Part shown: positions 16,523 through 25,582 of the stretch, in pieces
Numbering within the stretch: position 1 is the first letter of the stretch
How the letters are laid out: each line of letters starts with the position of its first letter
Assembly: GCF_025215495.1 (NCBI RefSeq)
Contig: NZ_CP104302.1
Location: 1,860,001-1,924,000, forward strand
Source: Mycolicibacterium brumae
GTDB taxonomy: Bacteria; Actinomycetota; Actinomycetes; Mycobacteriales; Mycobacteriaceae
Direction: 5' to 3'
Length of the DNA: 64,000 nt
Notes under the pieces: model-generated
Told to the model about the DNA's origin: nothing
The model's database searches: none
Seen by the model: the letters and a program-made list of their open reading frames with translations, nothing else
Translations under genes and position numbers: made by a program

Positions 16523-18601
16523 GTGAGAACGGGTGTCGTCCGAGTTGGTGACGAAATCCGGTTATCTGCAGGTGTTTTCACCGTTGTGACCTTGTTATCG
16601 GGGTCGGCTCGGCTGGTCGACGCAGTTGGTCAGCAGATGGTGATGCCGCTATCGCAGCTGTTGACTGATCCGACCCTGGAGTTGGTGTCGGGGTCGCGGC
16701 CGCCGTTGTGTTCGGAGGAAATGCTGGCCGGCATCCCGGAGGTAGCCGTCGAGCAGGCTCGCTGGTGGGAGCGCCACATCGTGGAAGTTCTGACCGGTCG
16801 CCAGCCCGGGGCGGCCCCTGGCACGCGATCTCGTCCGCAGTTCGACACAGCGAAGCGTTCACTGCGCCAACGGGAGTTGGCCAAGCTTGAGGAGTTGCGT
16901 GCCGCCGGCCACAAGGTGAGCCGGAATGCGTTGCAGCGCCGCAGGTTTTCCTATGAGCGTGACGGTCTTCTGGGGGTCGTCGACGGGCGGCACAATCGAC
17001 GCCAGCCGGTGTTTGGCCGGGTCGACGAACGCGTTGTCGCCGCGGTGCGCGACGCGATCGACGGCGAGACCGAACTGTCGACCGGAACGGTGCAGCGTTT
17101 GCAACGAGGGGTCGCCAAGGCGTTGGTGGTCACCTATGGTGCCGATGATGCGCCCGCGATGCCGTCGCAGCCGACCTTCTATCGACTGGTCAAACGGCTC
17201 GCCGAGGGCAAGCACACTTTCGGGTCGGCACGCACGCGCCGATCGCTGTCCAAGCAGCCCGACGGCCCGTTCGGGTCGATCACCGTGGTGCGGCCCGGTG
17301 AGATGGTGGAGATCGATTCCACCACGTTGGATGTTCGGGTGGTCCTCGATGACGGCTTGGTCGATCGGGTCGAGTTGACCGGGATGGTCGACAATGCGAC
17401 CCGCTCGATCCCGGCGGCGGTGTTGCGGCCAACGACCAAGGCTGTCGATGCGTCGTTGCTCCTGGCGCGGGCGCTGACGCCCGAGCCGATGCGTCCGGGT
17501 TGGGCTGACGCGCTGCGGATGTCACGGTCGGTGCTTCCGCACCACAGCATGACCGATGTTGATCAACGTTTGGCCGATGCTGCGGCGCGGCCGGTGATCG
17601 CCCCGGAGACGATCGTCTGCGATCACGGCAAAGCGTATCTGTCCCAGACGTTTCGGCAAGCCTGCTGCACGTTGGGCATCAATCTGCAGCCGGCCCATCC
17701 GGACTGCCCGACGGACAAGCCGAAGATCGAACGTACCCTGCAGTCGGTGGGCACCCTGTTTGCGCAGTACGTCGCGGGGTATGTGGGCTCCTCGGTGGAA
17801 CGGCGAGGCAAGAACGCCGAGCAGGACGCGGTGTGGTCGATGGTCGAGCTGCAGGCGCTGTTGGACGAATGGATCATCGCGGTGTGGCAGAACCGTCCCC
17901 ATGACGGGCTGCGGGATCCGGTGACCCCGGGTAAGACGTTGACTCCCAATGAGAAATACGCCGCGCTGGTCGAGGTGGCTGGCTACGTGCCAGTGCCCTT
18001 GGATGCCGAGGACTACATCGAGTTGCTTCCGGTGCAGTGGCGCACGATCAACAGCTACGGGATCCGGATCAACCACCGCACTTATGACGCTAAGGCGCTC
18101 AACCCCTACCGGCGTCAGCATTCCGGGGTCGATGCTCACAACGGGAAGTGGGAAGTGCACTACGACCCCTACGATGTGTCACGGATTTGGGTGCGCAATC
18201 ACCATGACGACGGCTGGCTGGCGGCGACGTGGACGCACCTGCGCAGCGCCCCGGTGCCCTTCGGCGAAACATTGTGGCGCCACGCCCGCACGGTAGCCGA
18301 CCGCAGAGGTCAGAAGGCCCAGGAAGCCGAGATCGCAGCAATAGCCGAGGACTTGATGGACCGGGCCGCAGCCGGGCCTACAGATCGATCGAAAGCCGAC
18401 CGGCGGGTGACCGGGCGGACCAGCGCCGCCAACGCCGACCGCAACTGGCCGACTCCACCGCTGTCACCGGACTGCGCTGCACCGTCACCGGTGCAGCAGG
18501 CCGCTCAACCCTCGCCTGCCGACGATGACGATGAGATGGCTGAGGTCGTACCCCTGCCGGTGTTCGATGCGCGTAAGGAGGCTCAAACGTGGCGGCTGTG
18601 A
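16523..18601 (+). CDS. tniA: TniA/TnsB DDE transposase (Mu/Tn7 type)
   Basis: A 692-residue integrase-core transposase that joins 3' ends to target DNA. N-terminal basic and HTH regions (about residues 90-200, including KLEELRAAGHKVSRNALQRR) precede the catalytic core. DDE residues are visible: Asp in EMVEIDSTTLDV, Asp in IVCDHGKAYLS, Glu in KPKIERTLQSVGTLFAQYV. A C-terminal beta-barrel and a charged tail, which normally contacts the ATPase, follow. GTG start at 16523. It overlaps tniB by 13 bp. Called TniA/TnsB because TnsA is present upstream. Confidence 0.93.
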   Translation: MRTGVVRVGDEIRLSAGVFTVVTLLSGSARLVDAVGQQMVMPLSQLLTDPTLELVSGSRPPLCSEEMLAGIPEVAVEQARWWERHIVEVLTGRQPGAAPGTRSRPQFDTAKRSLRQRELAKLEELRAAGHKVSRNALQRRRFSYERDGLLGVVDGRHNRRQPVFGRVDERVVAAVRDAIDGETELSTGTVQRLQRGVAKALVVTYGADDAPAMPSQPTFYRLVKRLAEGKHTFGSARTRRSLSKQPDGPFGSITVVRPGEMVEIDSTTLDVRVVLDDGLVDRVELTGMVDNATRSIPAAVLRPTTKAVDASLLLARALTPEPMRPGWADALRMSRSVLPHHSMTDVDQRLADAAARPVIAPETIVCDHGKAYLSQTFRQACCTLGINLQPAHPDCPTDKPKIERTLQSVGTLFAQYVAGYVGSSVERRGKNAEQDAVWSMVELQALLDEWIIAVWQNRPHDGLRDPVTPGKTLTPNEKYAALVEVAGYVPVPLDAEDYIELLPVQWRTINSYGIRINHRTYDAKALNPYRRQHSGVDAHNGKWEVHYDPYDVSRIWVRNHHDDGWLAATWTHLRSAPVPFGETLWRHARTVADRRGQKAQEAEIAAIAEDLMDRAAAGPTDRSKADRRVTGRTSAANADRNWPTPPLSPDCAAPSPVQQAAQPSPADDDDEMAEVVPLPVFDARKEAQTWRL

Positions 18602-19617
18602 CCGAGGTTGCCCCGGTCGGTCAGCTCGAAGATCGCCGCCAGCCCACCACCACGTTGGAAGGCTGGCGGCGTTTTGTTGACGCAGACCCACCAGAATTCA
18701 AGCTGCTCGACGACGACGCGTGGGCCAGCCTCGGCGATGACGAGCGTACGGCCTATAACGAGGCACGGGTGGCTCATCATTCTGAGCTGGTGGTGGTTAC
18801 CACCTCGGCGATAGAAGCGATCACCCACCAGGGCCGGCTGCTGACCTTGCTCAACCAGCGCGAGATCGGGGCGAGGCGCGGACTAATCATTTCCGGTGGC
18901 GCGGCGACCGGAAAGACCACGGCCATCAAGCAACTGGGCCGGTTTCATGAACTGCGGACTCATGCACGCTTTCCCGGCGATGAGAGCCGTATTCCGGTTG
19001 TGTATGTGACGGCGCCGCCGAAAGGGTCGCCGCGCAAACTGGCGATGGAATTCGCCCGGTTTCTTGGACTGCCCTTGCTCAACCCGCGGATGAACGTGAC
19101 TGACATTTCCGATGCGGTCTGCCAAGTGCTCATCGATGCCCGCACCGACATCGTGGTGGTCGACGAAATCCACAACCTGAATCTGGATACCCGCGCTGGC
19201 GAGGAACTGTCCGATCATCTGAAGTACTTCACCGAACACCTCCCGGCGACGTTCGTTTACGCCGGGATCGATGTGGAACGCTCCGGGTTGTTCACCGGGA
19301 CGCGCGGACGGCAGCTCGCTGGGCGCTGCGGAGTCATTCACACCAGCGCGTTCCCCGACGCTAAGGAGTGGCGGCAACTCATCGCCGCGATGGAAGGCAC
19401 CCTGCGACTGCACCGCCATGAGCCGGGAACTCTGATTGCCCAAGCTCGTTACCTGCATCGGCGCACCGGTGGCATGATCGGCAGCCTGGCTCACCTGATC
19501 CGGGCCTCAGCGATCCAGGCCATGCTCGACGGCACCGAGCACATCACCCGCGACGGGATGGACGGCGTGTTGATCGACTATGCCGCGCATACCGCTGCGG
19601 CCCGCACCGCCAGCTGA
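18589..19617 (+). CDS. tniB: TniB/TnsC AAA+ ATPase
   Basis: A 342-residue ATPase that links target selection to the transposase. Walker A GGAATGKT is at residues 103-110 and Walker B reads IVVVDEIHNL near residues 184-193. The GTG start is preceded by AAGGAGG at 7-bp spacing, inside the end of tniA. The stop is 1 bp before the tniQ start. Length suits the shorter TniB/TnsC proteins of Tn5053- and Tn7-like elements. Confidence 0.92.
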   Translation: MAAVTEVAPVGQLEDRRQPTTTLEGWRRFVDADPPEFKLLDDDAWASLGDDERTAYNEARVAHHSELVVVTTSAIEAITHQGRLLTLLNQREIGARRGLIISGGAATGKTTAIKQLGRFHELRTHARFPGDESRIPVVYVTAPPKGSPRKLAMEFARFLGLPLLNPRMNVTDISDAVCQVLIDARTDIVVVDEIHNLNLDTRAGEELSDHLKYFTEHLPATFVYAGIDVERSGLFTGTRGRQLAGRCGVIHTSAFPDAKEWRQLIAAMEGTLRLHRHEPGTLIAQARYLHRRTGGMIGSLAHLIRASAIQAMLDGTEHITRDGMDGVLIDYAAHTAAARTAS

Positions 19618-19618
19618 C

Positions 19619-20560
19619 ATGGCTACTGTCTGGGCCTGGCCACGTGGCCCGCGCCAGCGGTTGCCGCGAACAGTCGCACCGTTCGCATATGAGGCCGCAA
19701 CGTCGTATGCCGCAAGGTTGGCCCACGCCAACCGCATCGGAGTGCACACACTGCGGGGCTACGTCGCTGAATCTTGCAACGCTCGCCCGCGGCCCGACTG
19801 GTTGGCCGCTGTCAGCGGTCAGTCCGAGCAGGTTATCCGCGCCCGTCTGCGCGGCCTTGCTGGCGAGCCGGGCGCCCTCAAGCAGAATATGCGACGCCCG
19901 CTCTGCCGAAGATGTATGGCCGGTAAAGGAATCCGCGAACCCGTCTACTGCTACCTGCCAGCACACCGCACGGTCTGTCACCGGCACCGACGTTGGATCG
20001 GACCATTGGCACACACTCTCGACAACCAACTCGATCTGCGGGATTGTCCCCAGGTACTTCGGGCTGCCCGAATACACTGGCGCCTGGCGAATCGGTACGC
20101 CGAACTCGACCTGCGCGCGGCGCTCGGCGACGCGCGCCACATGCTGATCTATTGGGCTCACGCCGAGCAGCGCGAAGCGGCCGCAATTCTGCAGGCTGGA
20201 CTACACGCACACGTGTCGGCCTATCCCGAAGTGATCTCGATCGCCGCGACCTTGCTCACCGCTCGACCGCAGATCGAACACGCCGACGGCTCAACGTTAT
20301 CCGCCTCGGCACTGCTGATCGTCCGTATCGGCGAACGGACCACCACCCACCACAATGACGACACTCCGGTTGAGCAATGGGTGCAACATCACCGATTGGA
20401 AAGCCTGTCGGATCACCGTCGACAGTCCGACGAAAGCCCCGTCTCGTCGACCAATGCCCGCACGCGGTCGGCGATATCGCGGAGCAGACGCATCCGAATC
20501 TCGTCTGTGGCAGAACGAGAGGAAAGCCGGCGTGACCAGCGGCGGCATGGTTGCTCATGA
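19619..20560 (+). CDS. tniQ: TniQ target-selection protein
   Basis: A 313-residue TniQ family protein. The N-terminal domain begins WAWPRGPRQRLPRTVAPFAYEA and has SYAARLAHANRIGVHTLRGYV; a zinc-binding region with LCRRCM and VCHRHRRW follows. Later helices include RYAELDLRAALGDARHMLIYW. TniQ proteins choose or recognise the target site. ATG at 19619, 1 bp after the tniB stop. The last 70 residues are Arg/Ser-rich and do not look like a conserved domain, so the 3' end may be altered. Only one TniQ is encoded and no CRISPR or TnsE gene is seen. Confidence 0.82.
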   Translation: MATVWAWPRGPRQRLPRTVAPFAYEAATSYAARLAHANRIGVHTLRGYVAESCNARPRPDWLAAVSGQSEQVIRARLRGLAGEPGALKQNMRRPLCRRCMAGKGIREPVYCYLPAHRTVCHRHRRWIGPLAHTLDNQLDLRDCPQVLRAARIHWRLANRYAELDLRAALGDARHMLIYWAHAEQREAAAILQAGLHAHVSAYPEVISIAATLLTARPQIEHADGSTLSASALLIVRIGERTTTHHNDDTPVEQWVQHHRLESLSDHRRQSDESPVSSTNARTRSAISRSRRIRISSVAEREESRRDQRRHGCS

Positions 20561-20616
20561 CAACAAGAAGCAGATCGGAACTTACCTGACTCGGTGTTTC
20601 GGCTGTTTGGGAGGCG

Positions 20617-22743
20617 GTGTTGGGCATAACGTCTAGAGGTATGGAATTAACGAATTCTCCGCATTCTGTGAATAATGCCGGCAACGCTGAATTCGGTGGG
20701 CCGTTGTCCCGCCGGTCGGCACTGGGCCGCCTCGGTCTCTTCGGTGTCGGCACGATCGCCGCGTCAAGTCTGCTCAGCGCCTGCGACAACAGCGGCGGCG
20801 GGTCGTCCTCGGGGGCGGCCGGCGGCGACCACCAGTTGGACAACAGCGTCAAGGGCGCCACCGAGGCGACCAAGGCCGCCAACAAGAAGATCGCCGACAG
20901 CCTGCCGTTCAACGACAAGTCCGACTTCGAGGACGCCAAACGCGGCCTGATCGAGCGACCTGAGACGTTGACCATCAAGAACGCCAACGGCGATGTGATC
21001 TGGGACCTCGAGGAGTACAAGACCTACATCGCCGATGACAAGCCGGCCCCGGACACGGTCAACCCCAGCCTGTGGCGCAACGCCCAATTATGCATGGAAT
21101 ATGGGCTTTTCGAGGTGGTCCCGGACAAGATCTATCAGGTCCGCGGGTATGATCTGTCGAATATCACCTTCATCCGGGGCAACACCGGTTGGCTCGTCTA
21201 CGACACCCTGATTTCGCCTGAAACAGCCAAGGCGGCGCTGGATCTGGTGAACGCCAAGCTGGGCCCTCGCCCGATCGTCGCTGTCCTGCACAGCCATTCG
21301 CATGTCGATCACTACGGCGGTGTGCGAGGGATCATCAACCAGGCCGACGTGGACTCCGGCAAGGTGAAGGTGATCGCCCCGGCGAACTTCGTCGAGGACG
21401 CCGTGAGCGAGAACGTCATCGCGGGCAACGCGATGGGTCGGCGCGCGGTGTACATGTACGGTGCGCTGTTGCCCCGCAACGCCGAAGGTGGTGTCAACGG
21501 CGGGCTGGGCATGACAGTGTCCACCGGACTGCCGACGCTGGTGCTGCCTACCGACACCGTCACCGCCTCCGGGCAGAAGATGACCATCGACGGGGTGGAC
21601 ATGGAGTTCCAGTTCACCCCCGGCACCGAGGCGCCCACCGAAATGAACACCTACTTCCCGCAGTTCCGGGCGATGTGGATGGCCGAGAACACCACCAACA
21701 CCATGCACAACCTGCTGACGCTGCGAGGTGCGCAGGTGCGCGACGCCCTGGTGTGGGCCAAGTTCCTGAACGACACCATCAACGTCTACGGGCCCAACGT
21801 CGACGTGAAGTTCCAAAGCCACCACTGGCCGATGTGGGGCCACGACAAGATCATCGATTACTGGCAGCGCCAGCGCGACATGTACAAGTACATCCACGAT
21901 CAGTCGGTGCGGTTGATGAACAACGGTCTGATCGGTTCGGAGATCGCCGAGGAGATCGCGATGCCTCCGGAGCTGAACAACTACTGGCCCGACCGCGGCT
22001 ATTACGGGACTCTGAAACACAATTCGCGCGCGGTCTATCAGCGCTATATGGGCTGGTATGACGGCAACCCAGCCGACCTCGACGATCTGCCGCCGGAGCC
22101 GGCGGGCAAGAAGTACGTGGACTACATGGGCGGCGCCGACGCCATTCTCGAGAAGGCCAAGAAGGACTTCGACAATGGCGAATACCGCTGGACCGCGATG
22201 GTGCTCAAGCATGTGGTCTTCGCGGACCCGAACAACACCGACGCCAAGAACCTGCTCGCCGACAGCTTCGAGCAGATGGGATACCAGGCCGAGTCGGGTC
22301 CGTGGCGGTCGGTGTACCTACAGGGTGCCTTCGAACTGCGCAACGGTGTGCCCAGCGCGGGTGGCACGGATGTCGCCAGCCCGGACACCATCTCCGCGAT
22401 GCCGCCGGAGATGATGTTCGACTACCTGGGTGTGCGTCTCAACGGTCCGAAAGCCGCGGGCAAGAACATCAAGCTCAACGTGACCTTCGATGACTTGAAG
22501 AAGGATTACACGTTGCACGTCGCCAATGGCGTACTGAACTACGAACCGGGCAAGATCCCGGATGCTGACGCGAGTCTCACGCTGACCAAGGACACCATGA
22601 ACCAGATCCAGATGGGCAACCTCAAACTGACCGACGGCATCGATCAGAAGAAAGTCACCCTCGACGGCAACCGCCAATCGGTGGAGGACTTCGTGGGCCT
22701 GCTCGACACCTTCCCGTTCTGGTTCAACATCGTCACGCCGTAG
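20617..22743 (+). CDS. Alkyl/aryl sulfatase, SdsA1-like (MBL fold), Tat lipoprotein
   Basis: A class III sulfatase that releases sulfate from primary alkyl sulfates such as SDS. The zinc motif is VLHSHSHVDHYGG (HxHxDH); the MBL domain is followed by the alkylsulfatase dimerisation domain and a C-terminal SCP2-like domain (KLNVTFDDLKKDYTLHV). The TTG at 20617 has GGGAGG 5 bp upstream; an ATG at 20641 has no proper site. The N-terminus has a twin-arginine motif SRRSALGRL (31-39) and lipobox LLSAC with Cys56, so it should be exported folded and membrane-anchored. It is the only cargo gene of transposon B, reading in the same direction as tniQ. Confidence 0.93.
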   Translation: MLGITSRGMELTNSPHSVNNAGNAEFGGPLSRRSALGRLGLFGVGTIAASSLLSACDNSGGGSSSGAAGGDHQLDNSVKGATEATKAANKKIADSLPFNDKSDFEDAKRGLIERPETLTIKNANGDVIWDLEEYKTYIADDKPAPDTVNPSLWRNAQLCMEYGLFEVVPDKIYQVRGYDLSNITFIRGNTGWLVYDTLISPETAKAALDLVNAKLGPRPIVAVLHSHSHVDHYGGVRGIINQADVDSGKVKVIAPANFVEDAVSENVIAGNAMGRRAVYMYGALLPRNAEGGVNGGLGMTVSTGLPTLVLPTDTVTASGQKMTIDGVDMEFQFTPGTEAPTEMNTYFPQFRAMWMAENTTNTMHNLLTLRGAQVRDALVWAKFLNDTINVYGPNVDVKFQSHHWPMWGHDKIIDYWQRQRDMYKYIHDQSVRLMNNGLIGSEIAEEIAMPPELNNYWPDRGYYGTLKHNSRAVYQRYMGWYDGNPADLDDLPPEPAGKKYVDYMGGADAILEKAKKDFDNGEYRWTAMVLKHVVFADPNNTDAKNLLADSFEQMGYQAESGPWRSVYLQGAFELRNGVPSAGGTDVASPDTISAMPPEMMFDYLGVRLNGPKAAGKNIKLNVTFDDLKKDYTLHVANGVLNYEPGKIPDADASLTLTKDTMNQIQMGNLKLTDGIDQKKVTLDGNRQSVEDFVGLLDTFPFWFNIVTP

Positions 22744-22883
22744 CTGTGTGGCCCGCACAGGCTCTGAGCTGAAAACTCGCGTTAGTCACCAAATCGGGCA
22801 CCATCACGGGCCCGGTCAACATCAGAGGCTCCGTACTGCGGGCACGCCCATGACTGGTCGCCAGGGCACCAATAAGCCGACTT

Positions 22884-22985
22884 GCCCCAGATTCGATGAG
22901 AAATACGCGACACCGAATTCTCATCCAAACTGGGGCACCGCAGGTCAGCAGCGATAACATGCCCCAGATTTAATGAGAACGGACA
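22884..22985 (-). repeat. Right end of transposon B with three TnsB-type sites
   Basis: Direct site GCCCCAGATTCGATGAGAA at 22884, an inverted site TTCTCATCCAAACTGGGGC at 22918-22936, and the terminal site GCCCCAGATTTAATGAGAAC running to GGACA at 22985. The inverted middle site is shared with the right end of transposon A. Confidence 0.88.
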
Positions 22986-23118
22986 GGTGGAGACGGCTCG
23001 GCGGGTCCGTCGGGGCTTGACCTCCGCCCCGATGTGGGTGGTGGCGAAGGGTTGGGCGACGAAGCAATCGCGGCCACTCCCCGCTCTCACCCCACCGCCG
23101 CCGCGCGTGATTAATTTA

Positions 23119-23129
23119 GTCACAGTGAC
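23119..23129. repeat. GTCACAGTGAC palindrome (copy 2)
   Basis: Perfect palindrome followed by GATTTGA. Lies about 134 bp outside the right end of transposon B. Confidence 0.6.
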
Positions 23130-23179
23130 GATTTGAGGCCCGGGTGCCTCTCCACCGCCGTTGGCGACGAGAGCGAAAC

Positions 23180-23854
23180 TCAGGGGCGCCACGATTCATC
23201 GACCAGCGTGACGACCGAGTCGACCACACGGCTGGCTCCGGCGCCCAGCAGGTCGGATTCGGCGATGCCGCCGGTGCGCACGCCGACGAACGGTATGGAC
23301 ATCTGGTTGGCGGCTTGGGCGTCCCAGACGCTGTCCCCGACGAGGACGGCGGTGCTGCCCCCGGCGCTGTCCATCGCCGCCCGCAGTAGATCCGGTGCGG
23401 GTTTGGAGCGCTCGGCGTCGTCGGAGCTGGTGACGGCCGCGAAATCATCGCGGTCCAAACCCAACAGCGATAACGCGGCGTCAGTGAACTCGTCGGCACC
23501 CGACGACGCCAGTGCGACTCGGTGGCCGGCGGCGACCAGATGGCCGACCAAATCCGCGGCGCCGGGGATGGCCCGAACCTCGGGCAGCACCGCGCGGTAC
23601 TCCTCGGCCCACTGCGCGCGCAACTGCTCGCCGATCCGCTCTTCGACCGCCGGTCCGCCGAGGTGTGGCACCAACAGGTCGCCACCCATCCCGATCGCGA
23701 AATGGGTTTCCCACCACGGCACGTCGAGCTGGTGGCGGGCAAAGGCTCGCTGCCAGGCCAGCGCGTGCAGGTAGGTCGAGTCGATCAGGGTGCCGTCGAC
23801 GTCGAGCAGAACGCAGTCGACGGCCCCCGGCTCCGCATGGGTCACGGCGGTCAT
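23180..23854 (-). CDS. HAD-family hydrolase (phosphatase)
   Basis: A 224-residue HAD subfamily IA protein, likely a sugar-phosphate or phosphoglycolate-type phosphatase. Motif I DVDGTLIDS, motif II LASSG, motif III Lys in DDAERSKPAPD and motif IV VGDSVWDA are all intact. The ATG at 23854 is preceded by GAGGAA; the longer frame upstream reads into the opposing LLM fragment. Its start codon overlaps the start of the truncated LLM gene on the opposite strand through the shared CATG. Cytoplasmic; substrate unknown. Confidence 0.88.
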   Translation of the reverse strand: MTAVTHAEPGAVDCVLLDVDGTLIDSTYLHALAWQRAFARHQLDVPWWETHFAIGMGGDLLVPHLGGPAVEERIGEQLRAQWAEEYRAVLPEVRAIPGAADLVGHLVAAGHRVALASSGADEFTDAALSLLGLDRDDFAAVTSSDDAERSKPAPDLLRAAMDSAGGSTAVLVGDSVWDAQAANQMSIPFVGVRTGGIAESDLLGAGASRVVDSVVTLVDESWRP

Positions 23855-24701
23855 GGTTCCTCGTTTCCTCGCCTGGTCAGTGCTCGGCGCGGTGGCCCAC
23901 GCCACCAGCCGCGTCGAGCTGATGACCTACGTGACCTGCCCGACCATCCGGTACCACCCGGCGGTCGTGGCGCAGAAGGCAGCCACCATGCAACTGCTCG
24001 CCGAAGGCCGGTTCATTCTCGGACTGGGCTCCGGGGAGAACCTCAACGAACACGTCGTCGGGCAGGGATGGCCGGGTGTCCTCGACCGCCAGGGGATGCT
24101 CGGCGAGGCGATCGAGATTATCCGGGCACTGCACACCGGCGAACTTGTCGACTATCGCGGCGAGTTCTTCCAGGTGGACTCCGCCCGGATCTGGGACCTG
24201 CCGGAGCGCGGAGTGCCGATCGGCGTCGCGGTCGGCGGCACGAGAGGGATCGACGAATTCGGTCCGCTCGCAGACCATCTCATCGCCACCGACCCCGATC
24301 GTGAACTGCTCGAGTATTGGAACGCCAACGCGGAGACCACCTCTGTCGGCCAGGGCGCGCGCGCAATCGGGCAGATCCCGATCTGCTGGGACCTCGACCG
24401 AGAGGCGGCGATCGCCCGTGCCCACGACCAGTTCCGTTGGTTCGCCGGCGGCTGGGAGGTCAACACCGACCTGCGCACCACCGCGAGTTTCGCCGGGGCG
24501 ACCCAATACATCACCCCCGAAGACGTGGCGTCGTCGATCCCGTGCGGCCCCGACCTCGATGAGATCGTCGAGTCGGTACGTCCCTACTGGCAGGCCGGAT
24601 TCACCGACATCGCCCTGGTGCAGATCGGCGGAGACACCCAGACCGAGTTCCTCGACACCGTCGCCGGGCCGCTGCTCGAGAAGCTTCGTGCCGCATTCTG
24701 A
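23853..24701 (+). pseudogene. LLM-class F420-dependent oxidoreductase, 5'-truncated
   Basis: From about 23871 the frame encodes AWSVLGAVAHATSRVELMTY and continues as a typical F420-dependent LLM oxidoreductase (GRFILGLGSGENLNEHVVG, then ...AVGGTRGIDEFG). Family members of this group carry about 50 further N-terminal residues forming the first beta-strand/helix; these are missing. The only available start (ATG 23853) adds MVPRF and overlaps the start of the HAD gene on the other strand. Homology breaks exactly at the HAD gene's leader, pointing to a rearrangement junction. Probably non-functional. Confidence 0.8.
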
Positions 24702-24702
24702 C

Positions 24703-24732
24703 CCGAACTCGTTTGTCCCAGTGACGATTTGG
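24703..24732. repeat. GAACTCGTTTGTCCCAGTGAC repeat (copy 3)
   Basis: GAACTC-N-TTTGTC-N-C-N-GTGACGAT directly after the LLM gene stop. It matches copy 4 (25583-25612) over about 28 bp in the same orientation, and the two flank the MazEF-like/Excalibur segment. Confidence 0.6.
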
Positions 24733-24757
24733 CATCGGAAAGAGGTTGTGGCGCCGA

Positions 24758-25102
24758 TCAAAGACCCAGGACCCGGCGCAGCCCTCGGTCGACATCGTCC
24801 ATCAAGCTCGGTAGAACTTGGCCGATCCGATCGCTCAGGTCCGCCTTGTTCAGCGTGGCGAGCGCGGTCACGTTCACCACGGAATCGCGCGGAAGCCCTG
24901 TCGCCGCGGCTGGCAGGAATACGTTGCCGGGCATCGTCGCCAGGTCGGTGTTCGAGGTGATCACTGCGGTCAGCACGGTGGCCAGCCGGCTGGCATTGTA
25001 GGGATCGGACTGGATCACGAGCACGGGCCGGCGCTTCGCCGGCCTGCTCCCTATTGGTTGGCCCAAGTCGGCCCAATGGAGTTCGCCCCTGCTGATCACC
25101 AC
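24758..25102 (-). CDS. mazF: MazF/PemK-family toxin
   Basis: A 114-residue type II toxin, an RNA endonuclease by family. Recognisable segments are RGELHWADLGQP near the N-terminus, RPAKRRPVLVIQSDPYN with the conserved RPVLV, NVFLPAAATGLPRDSVVNVTAL in the core and a C-terminal VLPSLMDDVDRGLRRVLGL helix. It overlaps the antitoxin gene by 7 bp, so the pair is co-translated. Most like mycobacterial MazF3/MazF6-type toxins. Confidence 0.92.
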   Translation of the reverse strand: MVISRGELHWADLGQPIGSRPAKRRPVLVIQSDPYNASRLATVLTAVITSNTDLATMPGNVFLPAAATGLPRDSVVNVTALATLNKADLSDRIGQVLPSLMDDVDRGLRRVLGL

Positions 25103-25344
25103 TCGTCGTCCATGTCATCGAGCAGCGAGTGTCCAGCGGCAACCGCTGAAGCGGCGGAATCCTCGGCGGATGAGAGGCGTGCCACTGCGTCATCAATCTG
25201 ACCGGTCAGGGACTGAGCGTCCAACTCGTCCAAGTAGCGTTGCGCCGCGCGGGAGAAGAACTCCGACCGGCTCATCCCGAGCTCATTCGACGTGCGAGAA
25301 ACGCGGGCGAACGTGTCGTCCGGAACGGAAATGGCTGTCTTCAT
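25096..25344 (-). CDS. mazE: MazE-like ribbon-helix-helix antitoxin
   Basis: An 82-residue antitoxin beginning MKTAISVPDDTFARVSRTSN, a ribbon-helix-helix DNA-binding domain (through RSEFFSRAAQRYLDEL), followed by an acidic toxin-binding tail (LLDDMDDEW). Start at 25344; a longer frame upstream belongs to a broken Excalibur gene. A TATACT -10 box ends 7 bp before the ATG, so the transcript is probably leaderless. An imperfect palindrome covers the promoter. Confidence 0.9.
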   Translation of the reverse strand: MKTAISVPDDTFARVSRTSNELGMSRSEFFSRAAQRYLDELDAQSLTGQIDDAVARLSSAEDSAASAVAAGHSLLDDMDDEW

Positions 25345-25350
25345 GAATCG

Positions 25351-25368
25351 AGTATAACCCGGTATTAC
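25351..25368 (-). promoter_or_regulatory. Promoter/operator of mazEF: TATACT -10 in an imperfect palindrome
   Basis: On the reverse strand GTAATACCGGGTTATAC is an imperfect inverted repeat (6 of 8 arm positions) that contains the -10 hexamer TATACT at 25351-25356. Transcription would start at or next to the ATG at 25344. Autorepression by the antitoxin-toxin complex is the expected mode. Confidence 0.55.
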
Positions 25369-25369
25369 C

Positions 25370-25527
25370 GATCCGGGCTGCCCGGCGAAGATTGGCACCG
25401 CGCCCGCAGCCTCGGCTTCCGAGCAACTACTGAACGGAAAAGCCCGGGCAACCGGCGGTGAGCCGAATACCTGCACAATCATCGCCGCCCCACAAGCGGC
25501 CAACGCTTGCCCTCGCCGGAACAGCAT
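25370..25527 (-). pseudogene. Excalibur-domain secreted protein, 5' remnant
   Basis: The reverse strand from the ATG at 25527 encodes a signal peptide (MLFRRGQALAACGAAMIVQV...ARA) followed by FSSCSEAEAAGAVPIFAGQPG, the first part of an Excalibur calcium-binding domain. The expected ending with LDRDGDGIACE is missing; instead the frame runs straight into the mazE start. The toxin-antitoxin pair replaced its 3' end. Confidence 0.7.
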
Positions 25528-25582
25528 GATTACCCCCGATGTACTTGGCGAACGCTTCAGGGAATACGCGCACAGACGTACT

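Larger units (their letters stand above)
15683..22985. mobile_element. Complete Tn7-like transposon B carrying an alkylsulfatase
   Basis: Termini are TGTCCGTTCTCA (15683) and TGAGAACGGACA (22985), perfect 12-bp inverted repeats of the TGT...ACA type. The 5-bp target duplication GGTGG is at 15678-15682 and 22986-22990. Sites related to TTCTCATCGAATCTGGGGC occur three times at each end: 15683-15707, 15709-15727 and 15740-15758 on the left; 22884-22906, 22918-22936 (inverted) and 22961-22985 on the right. Genes in order: tnsA, tniA (tnsB), tniB (tnsC), tniQ, then cargo alkylsulfatase. At 7303 bp it looks complete and possibly active. Confidence 0.95.
22744..23179. other. Region without gene: transposon B right end and flank
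   Basis: 22744-22985 contains the right-end sites of transposon B. 22986-23179 is the chromosomal side of the insertion; no plausible protein is seen there. It contains the palindrome GTCACAGTGAC at 23119-23129. Confidence 0.6.
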
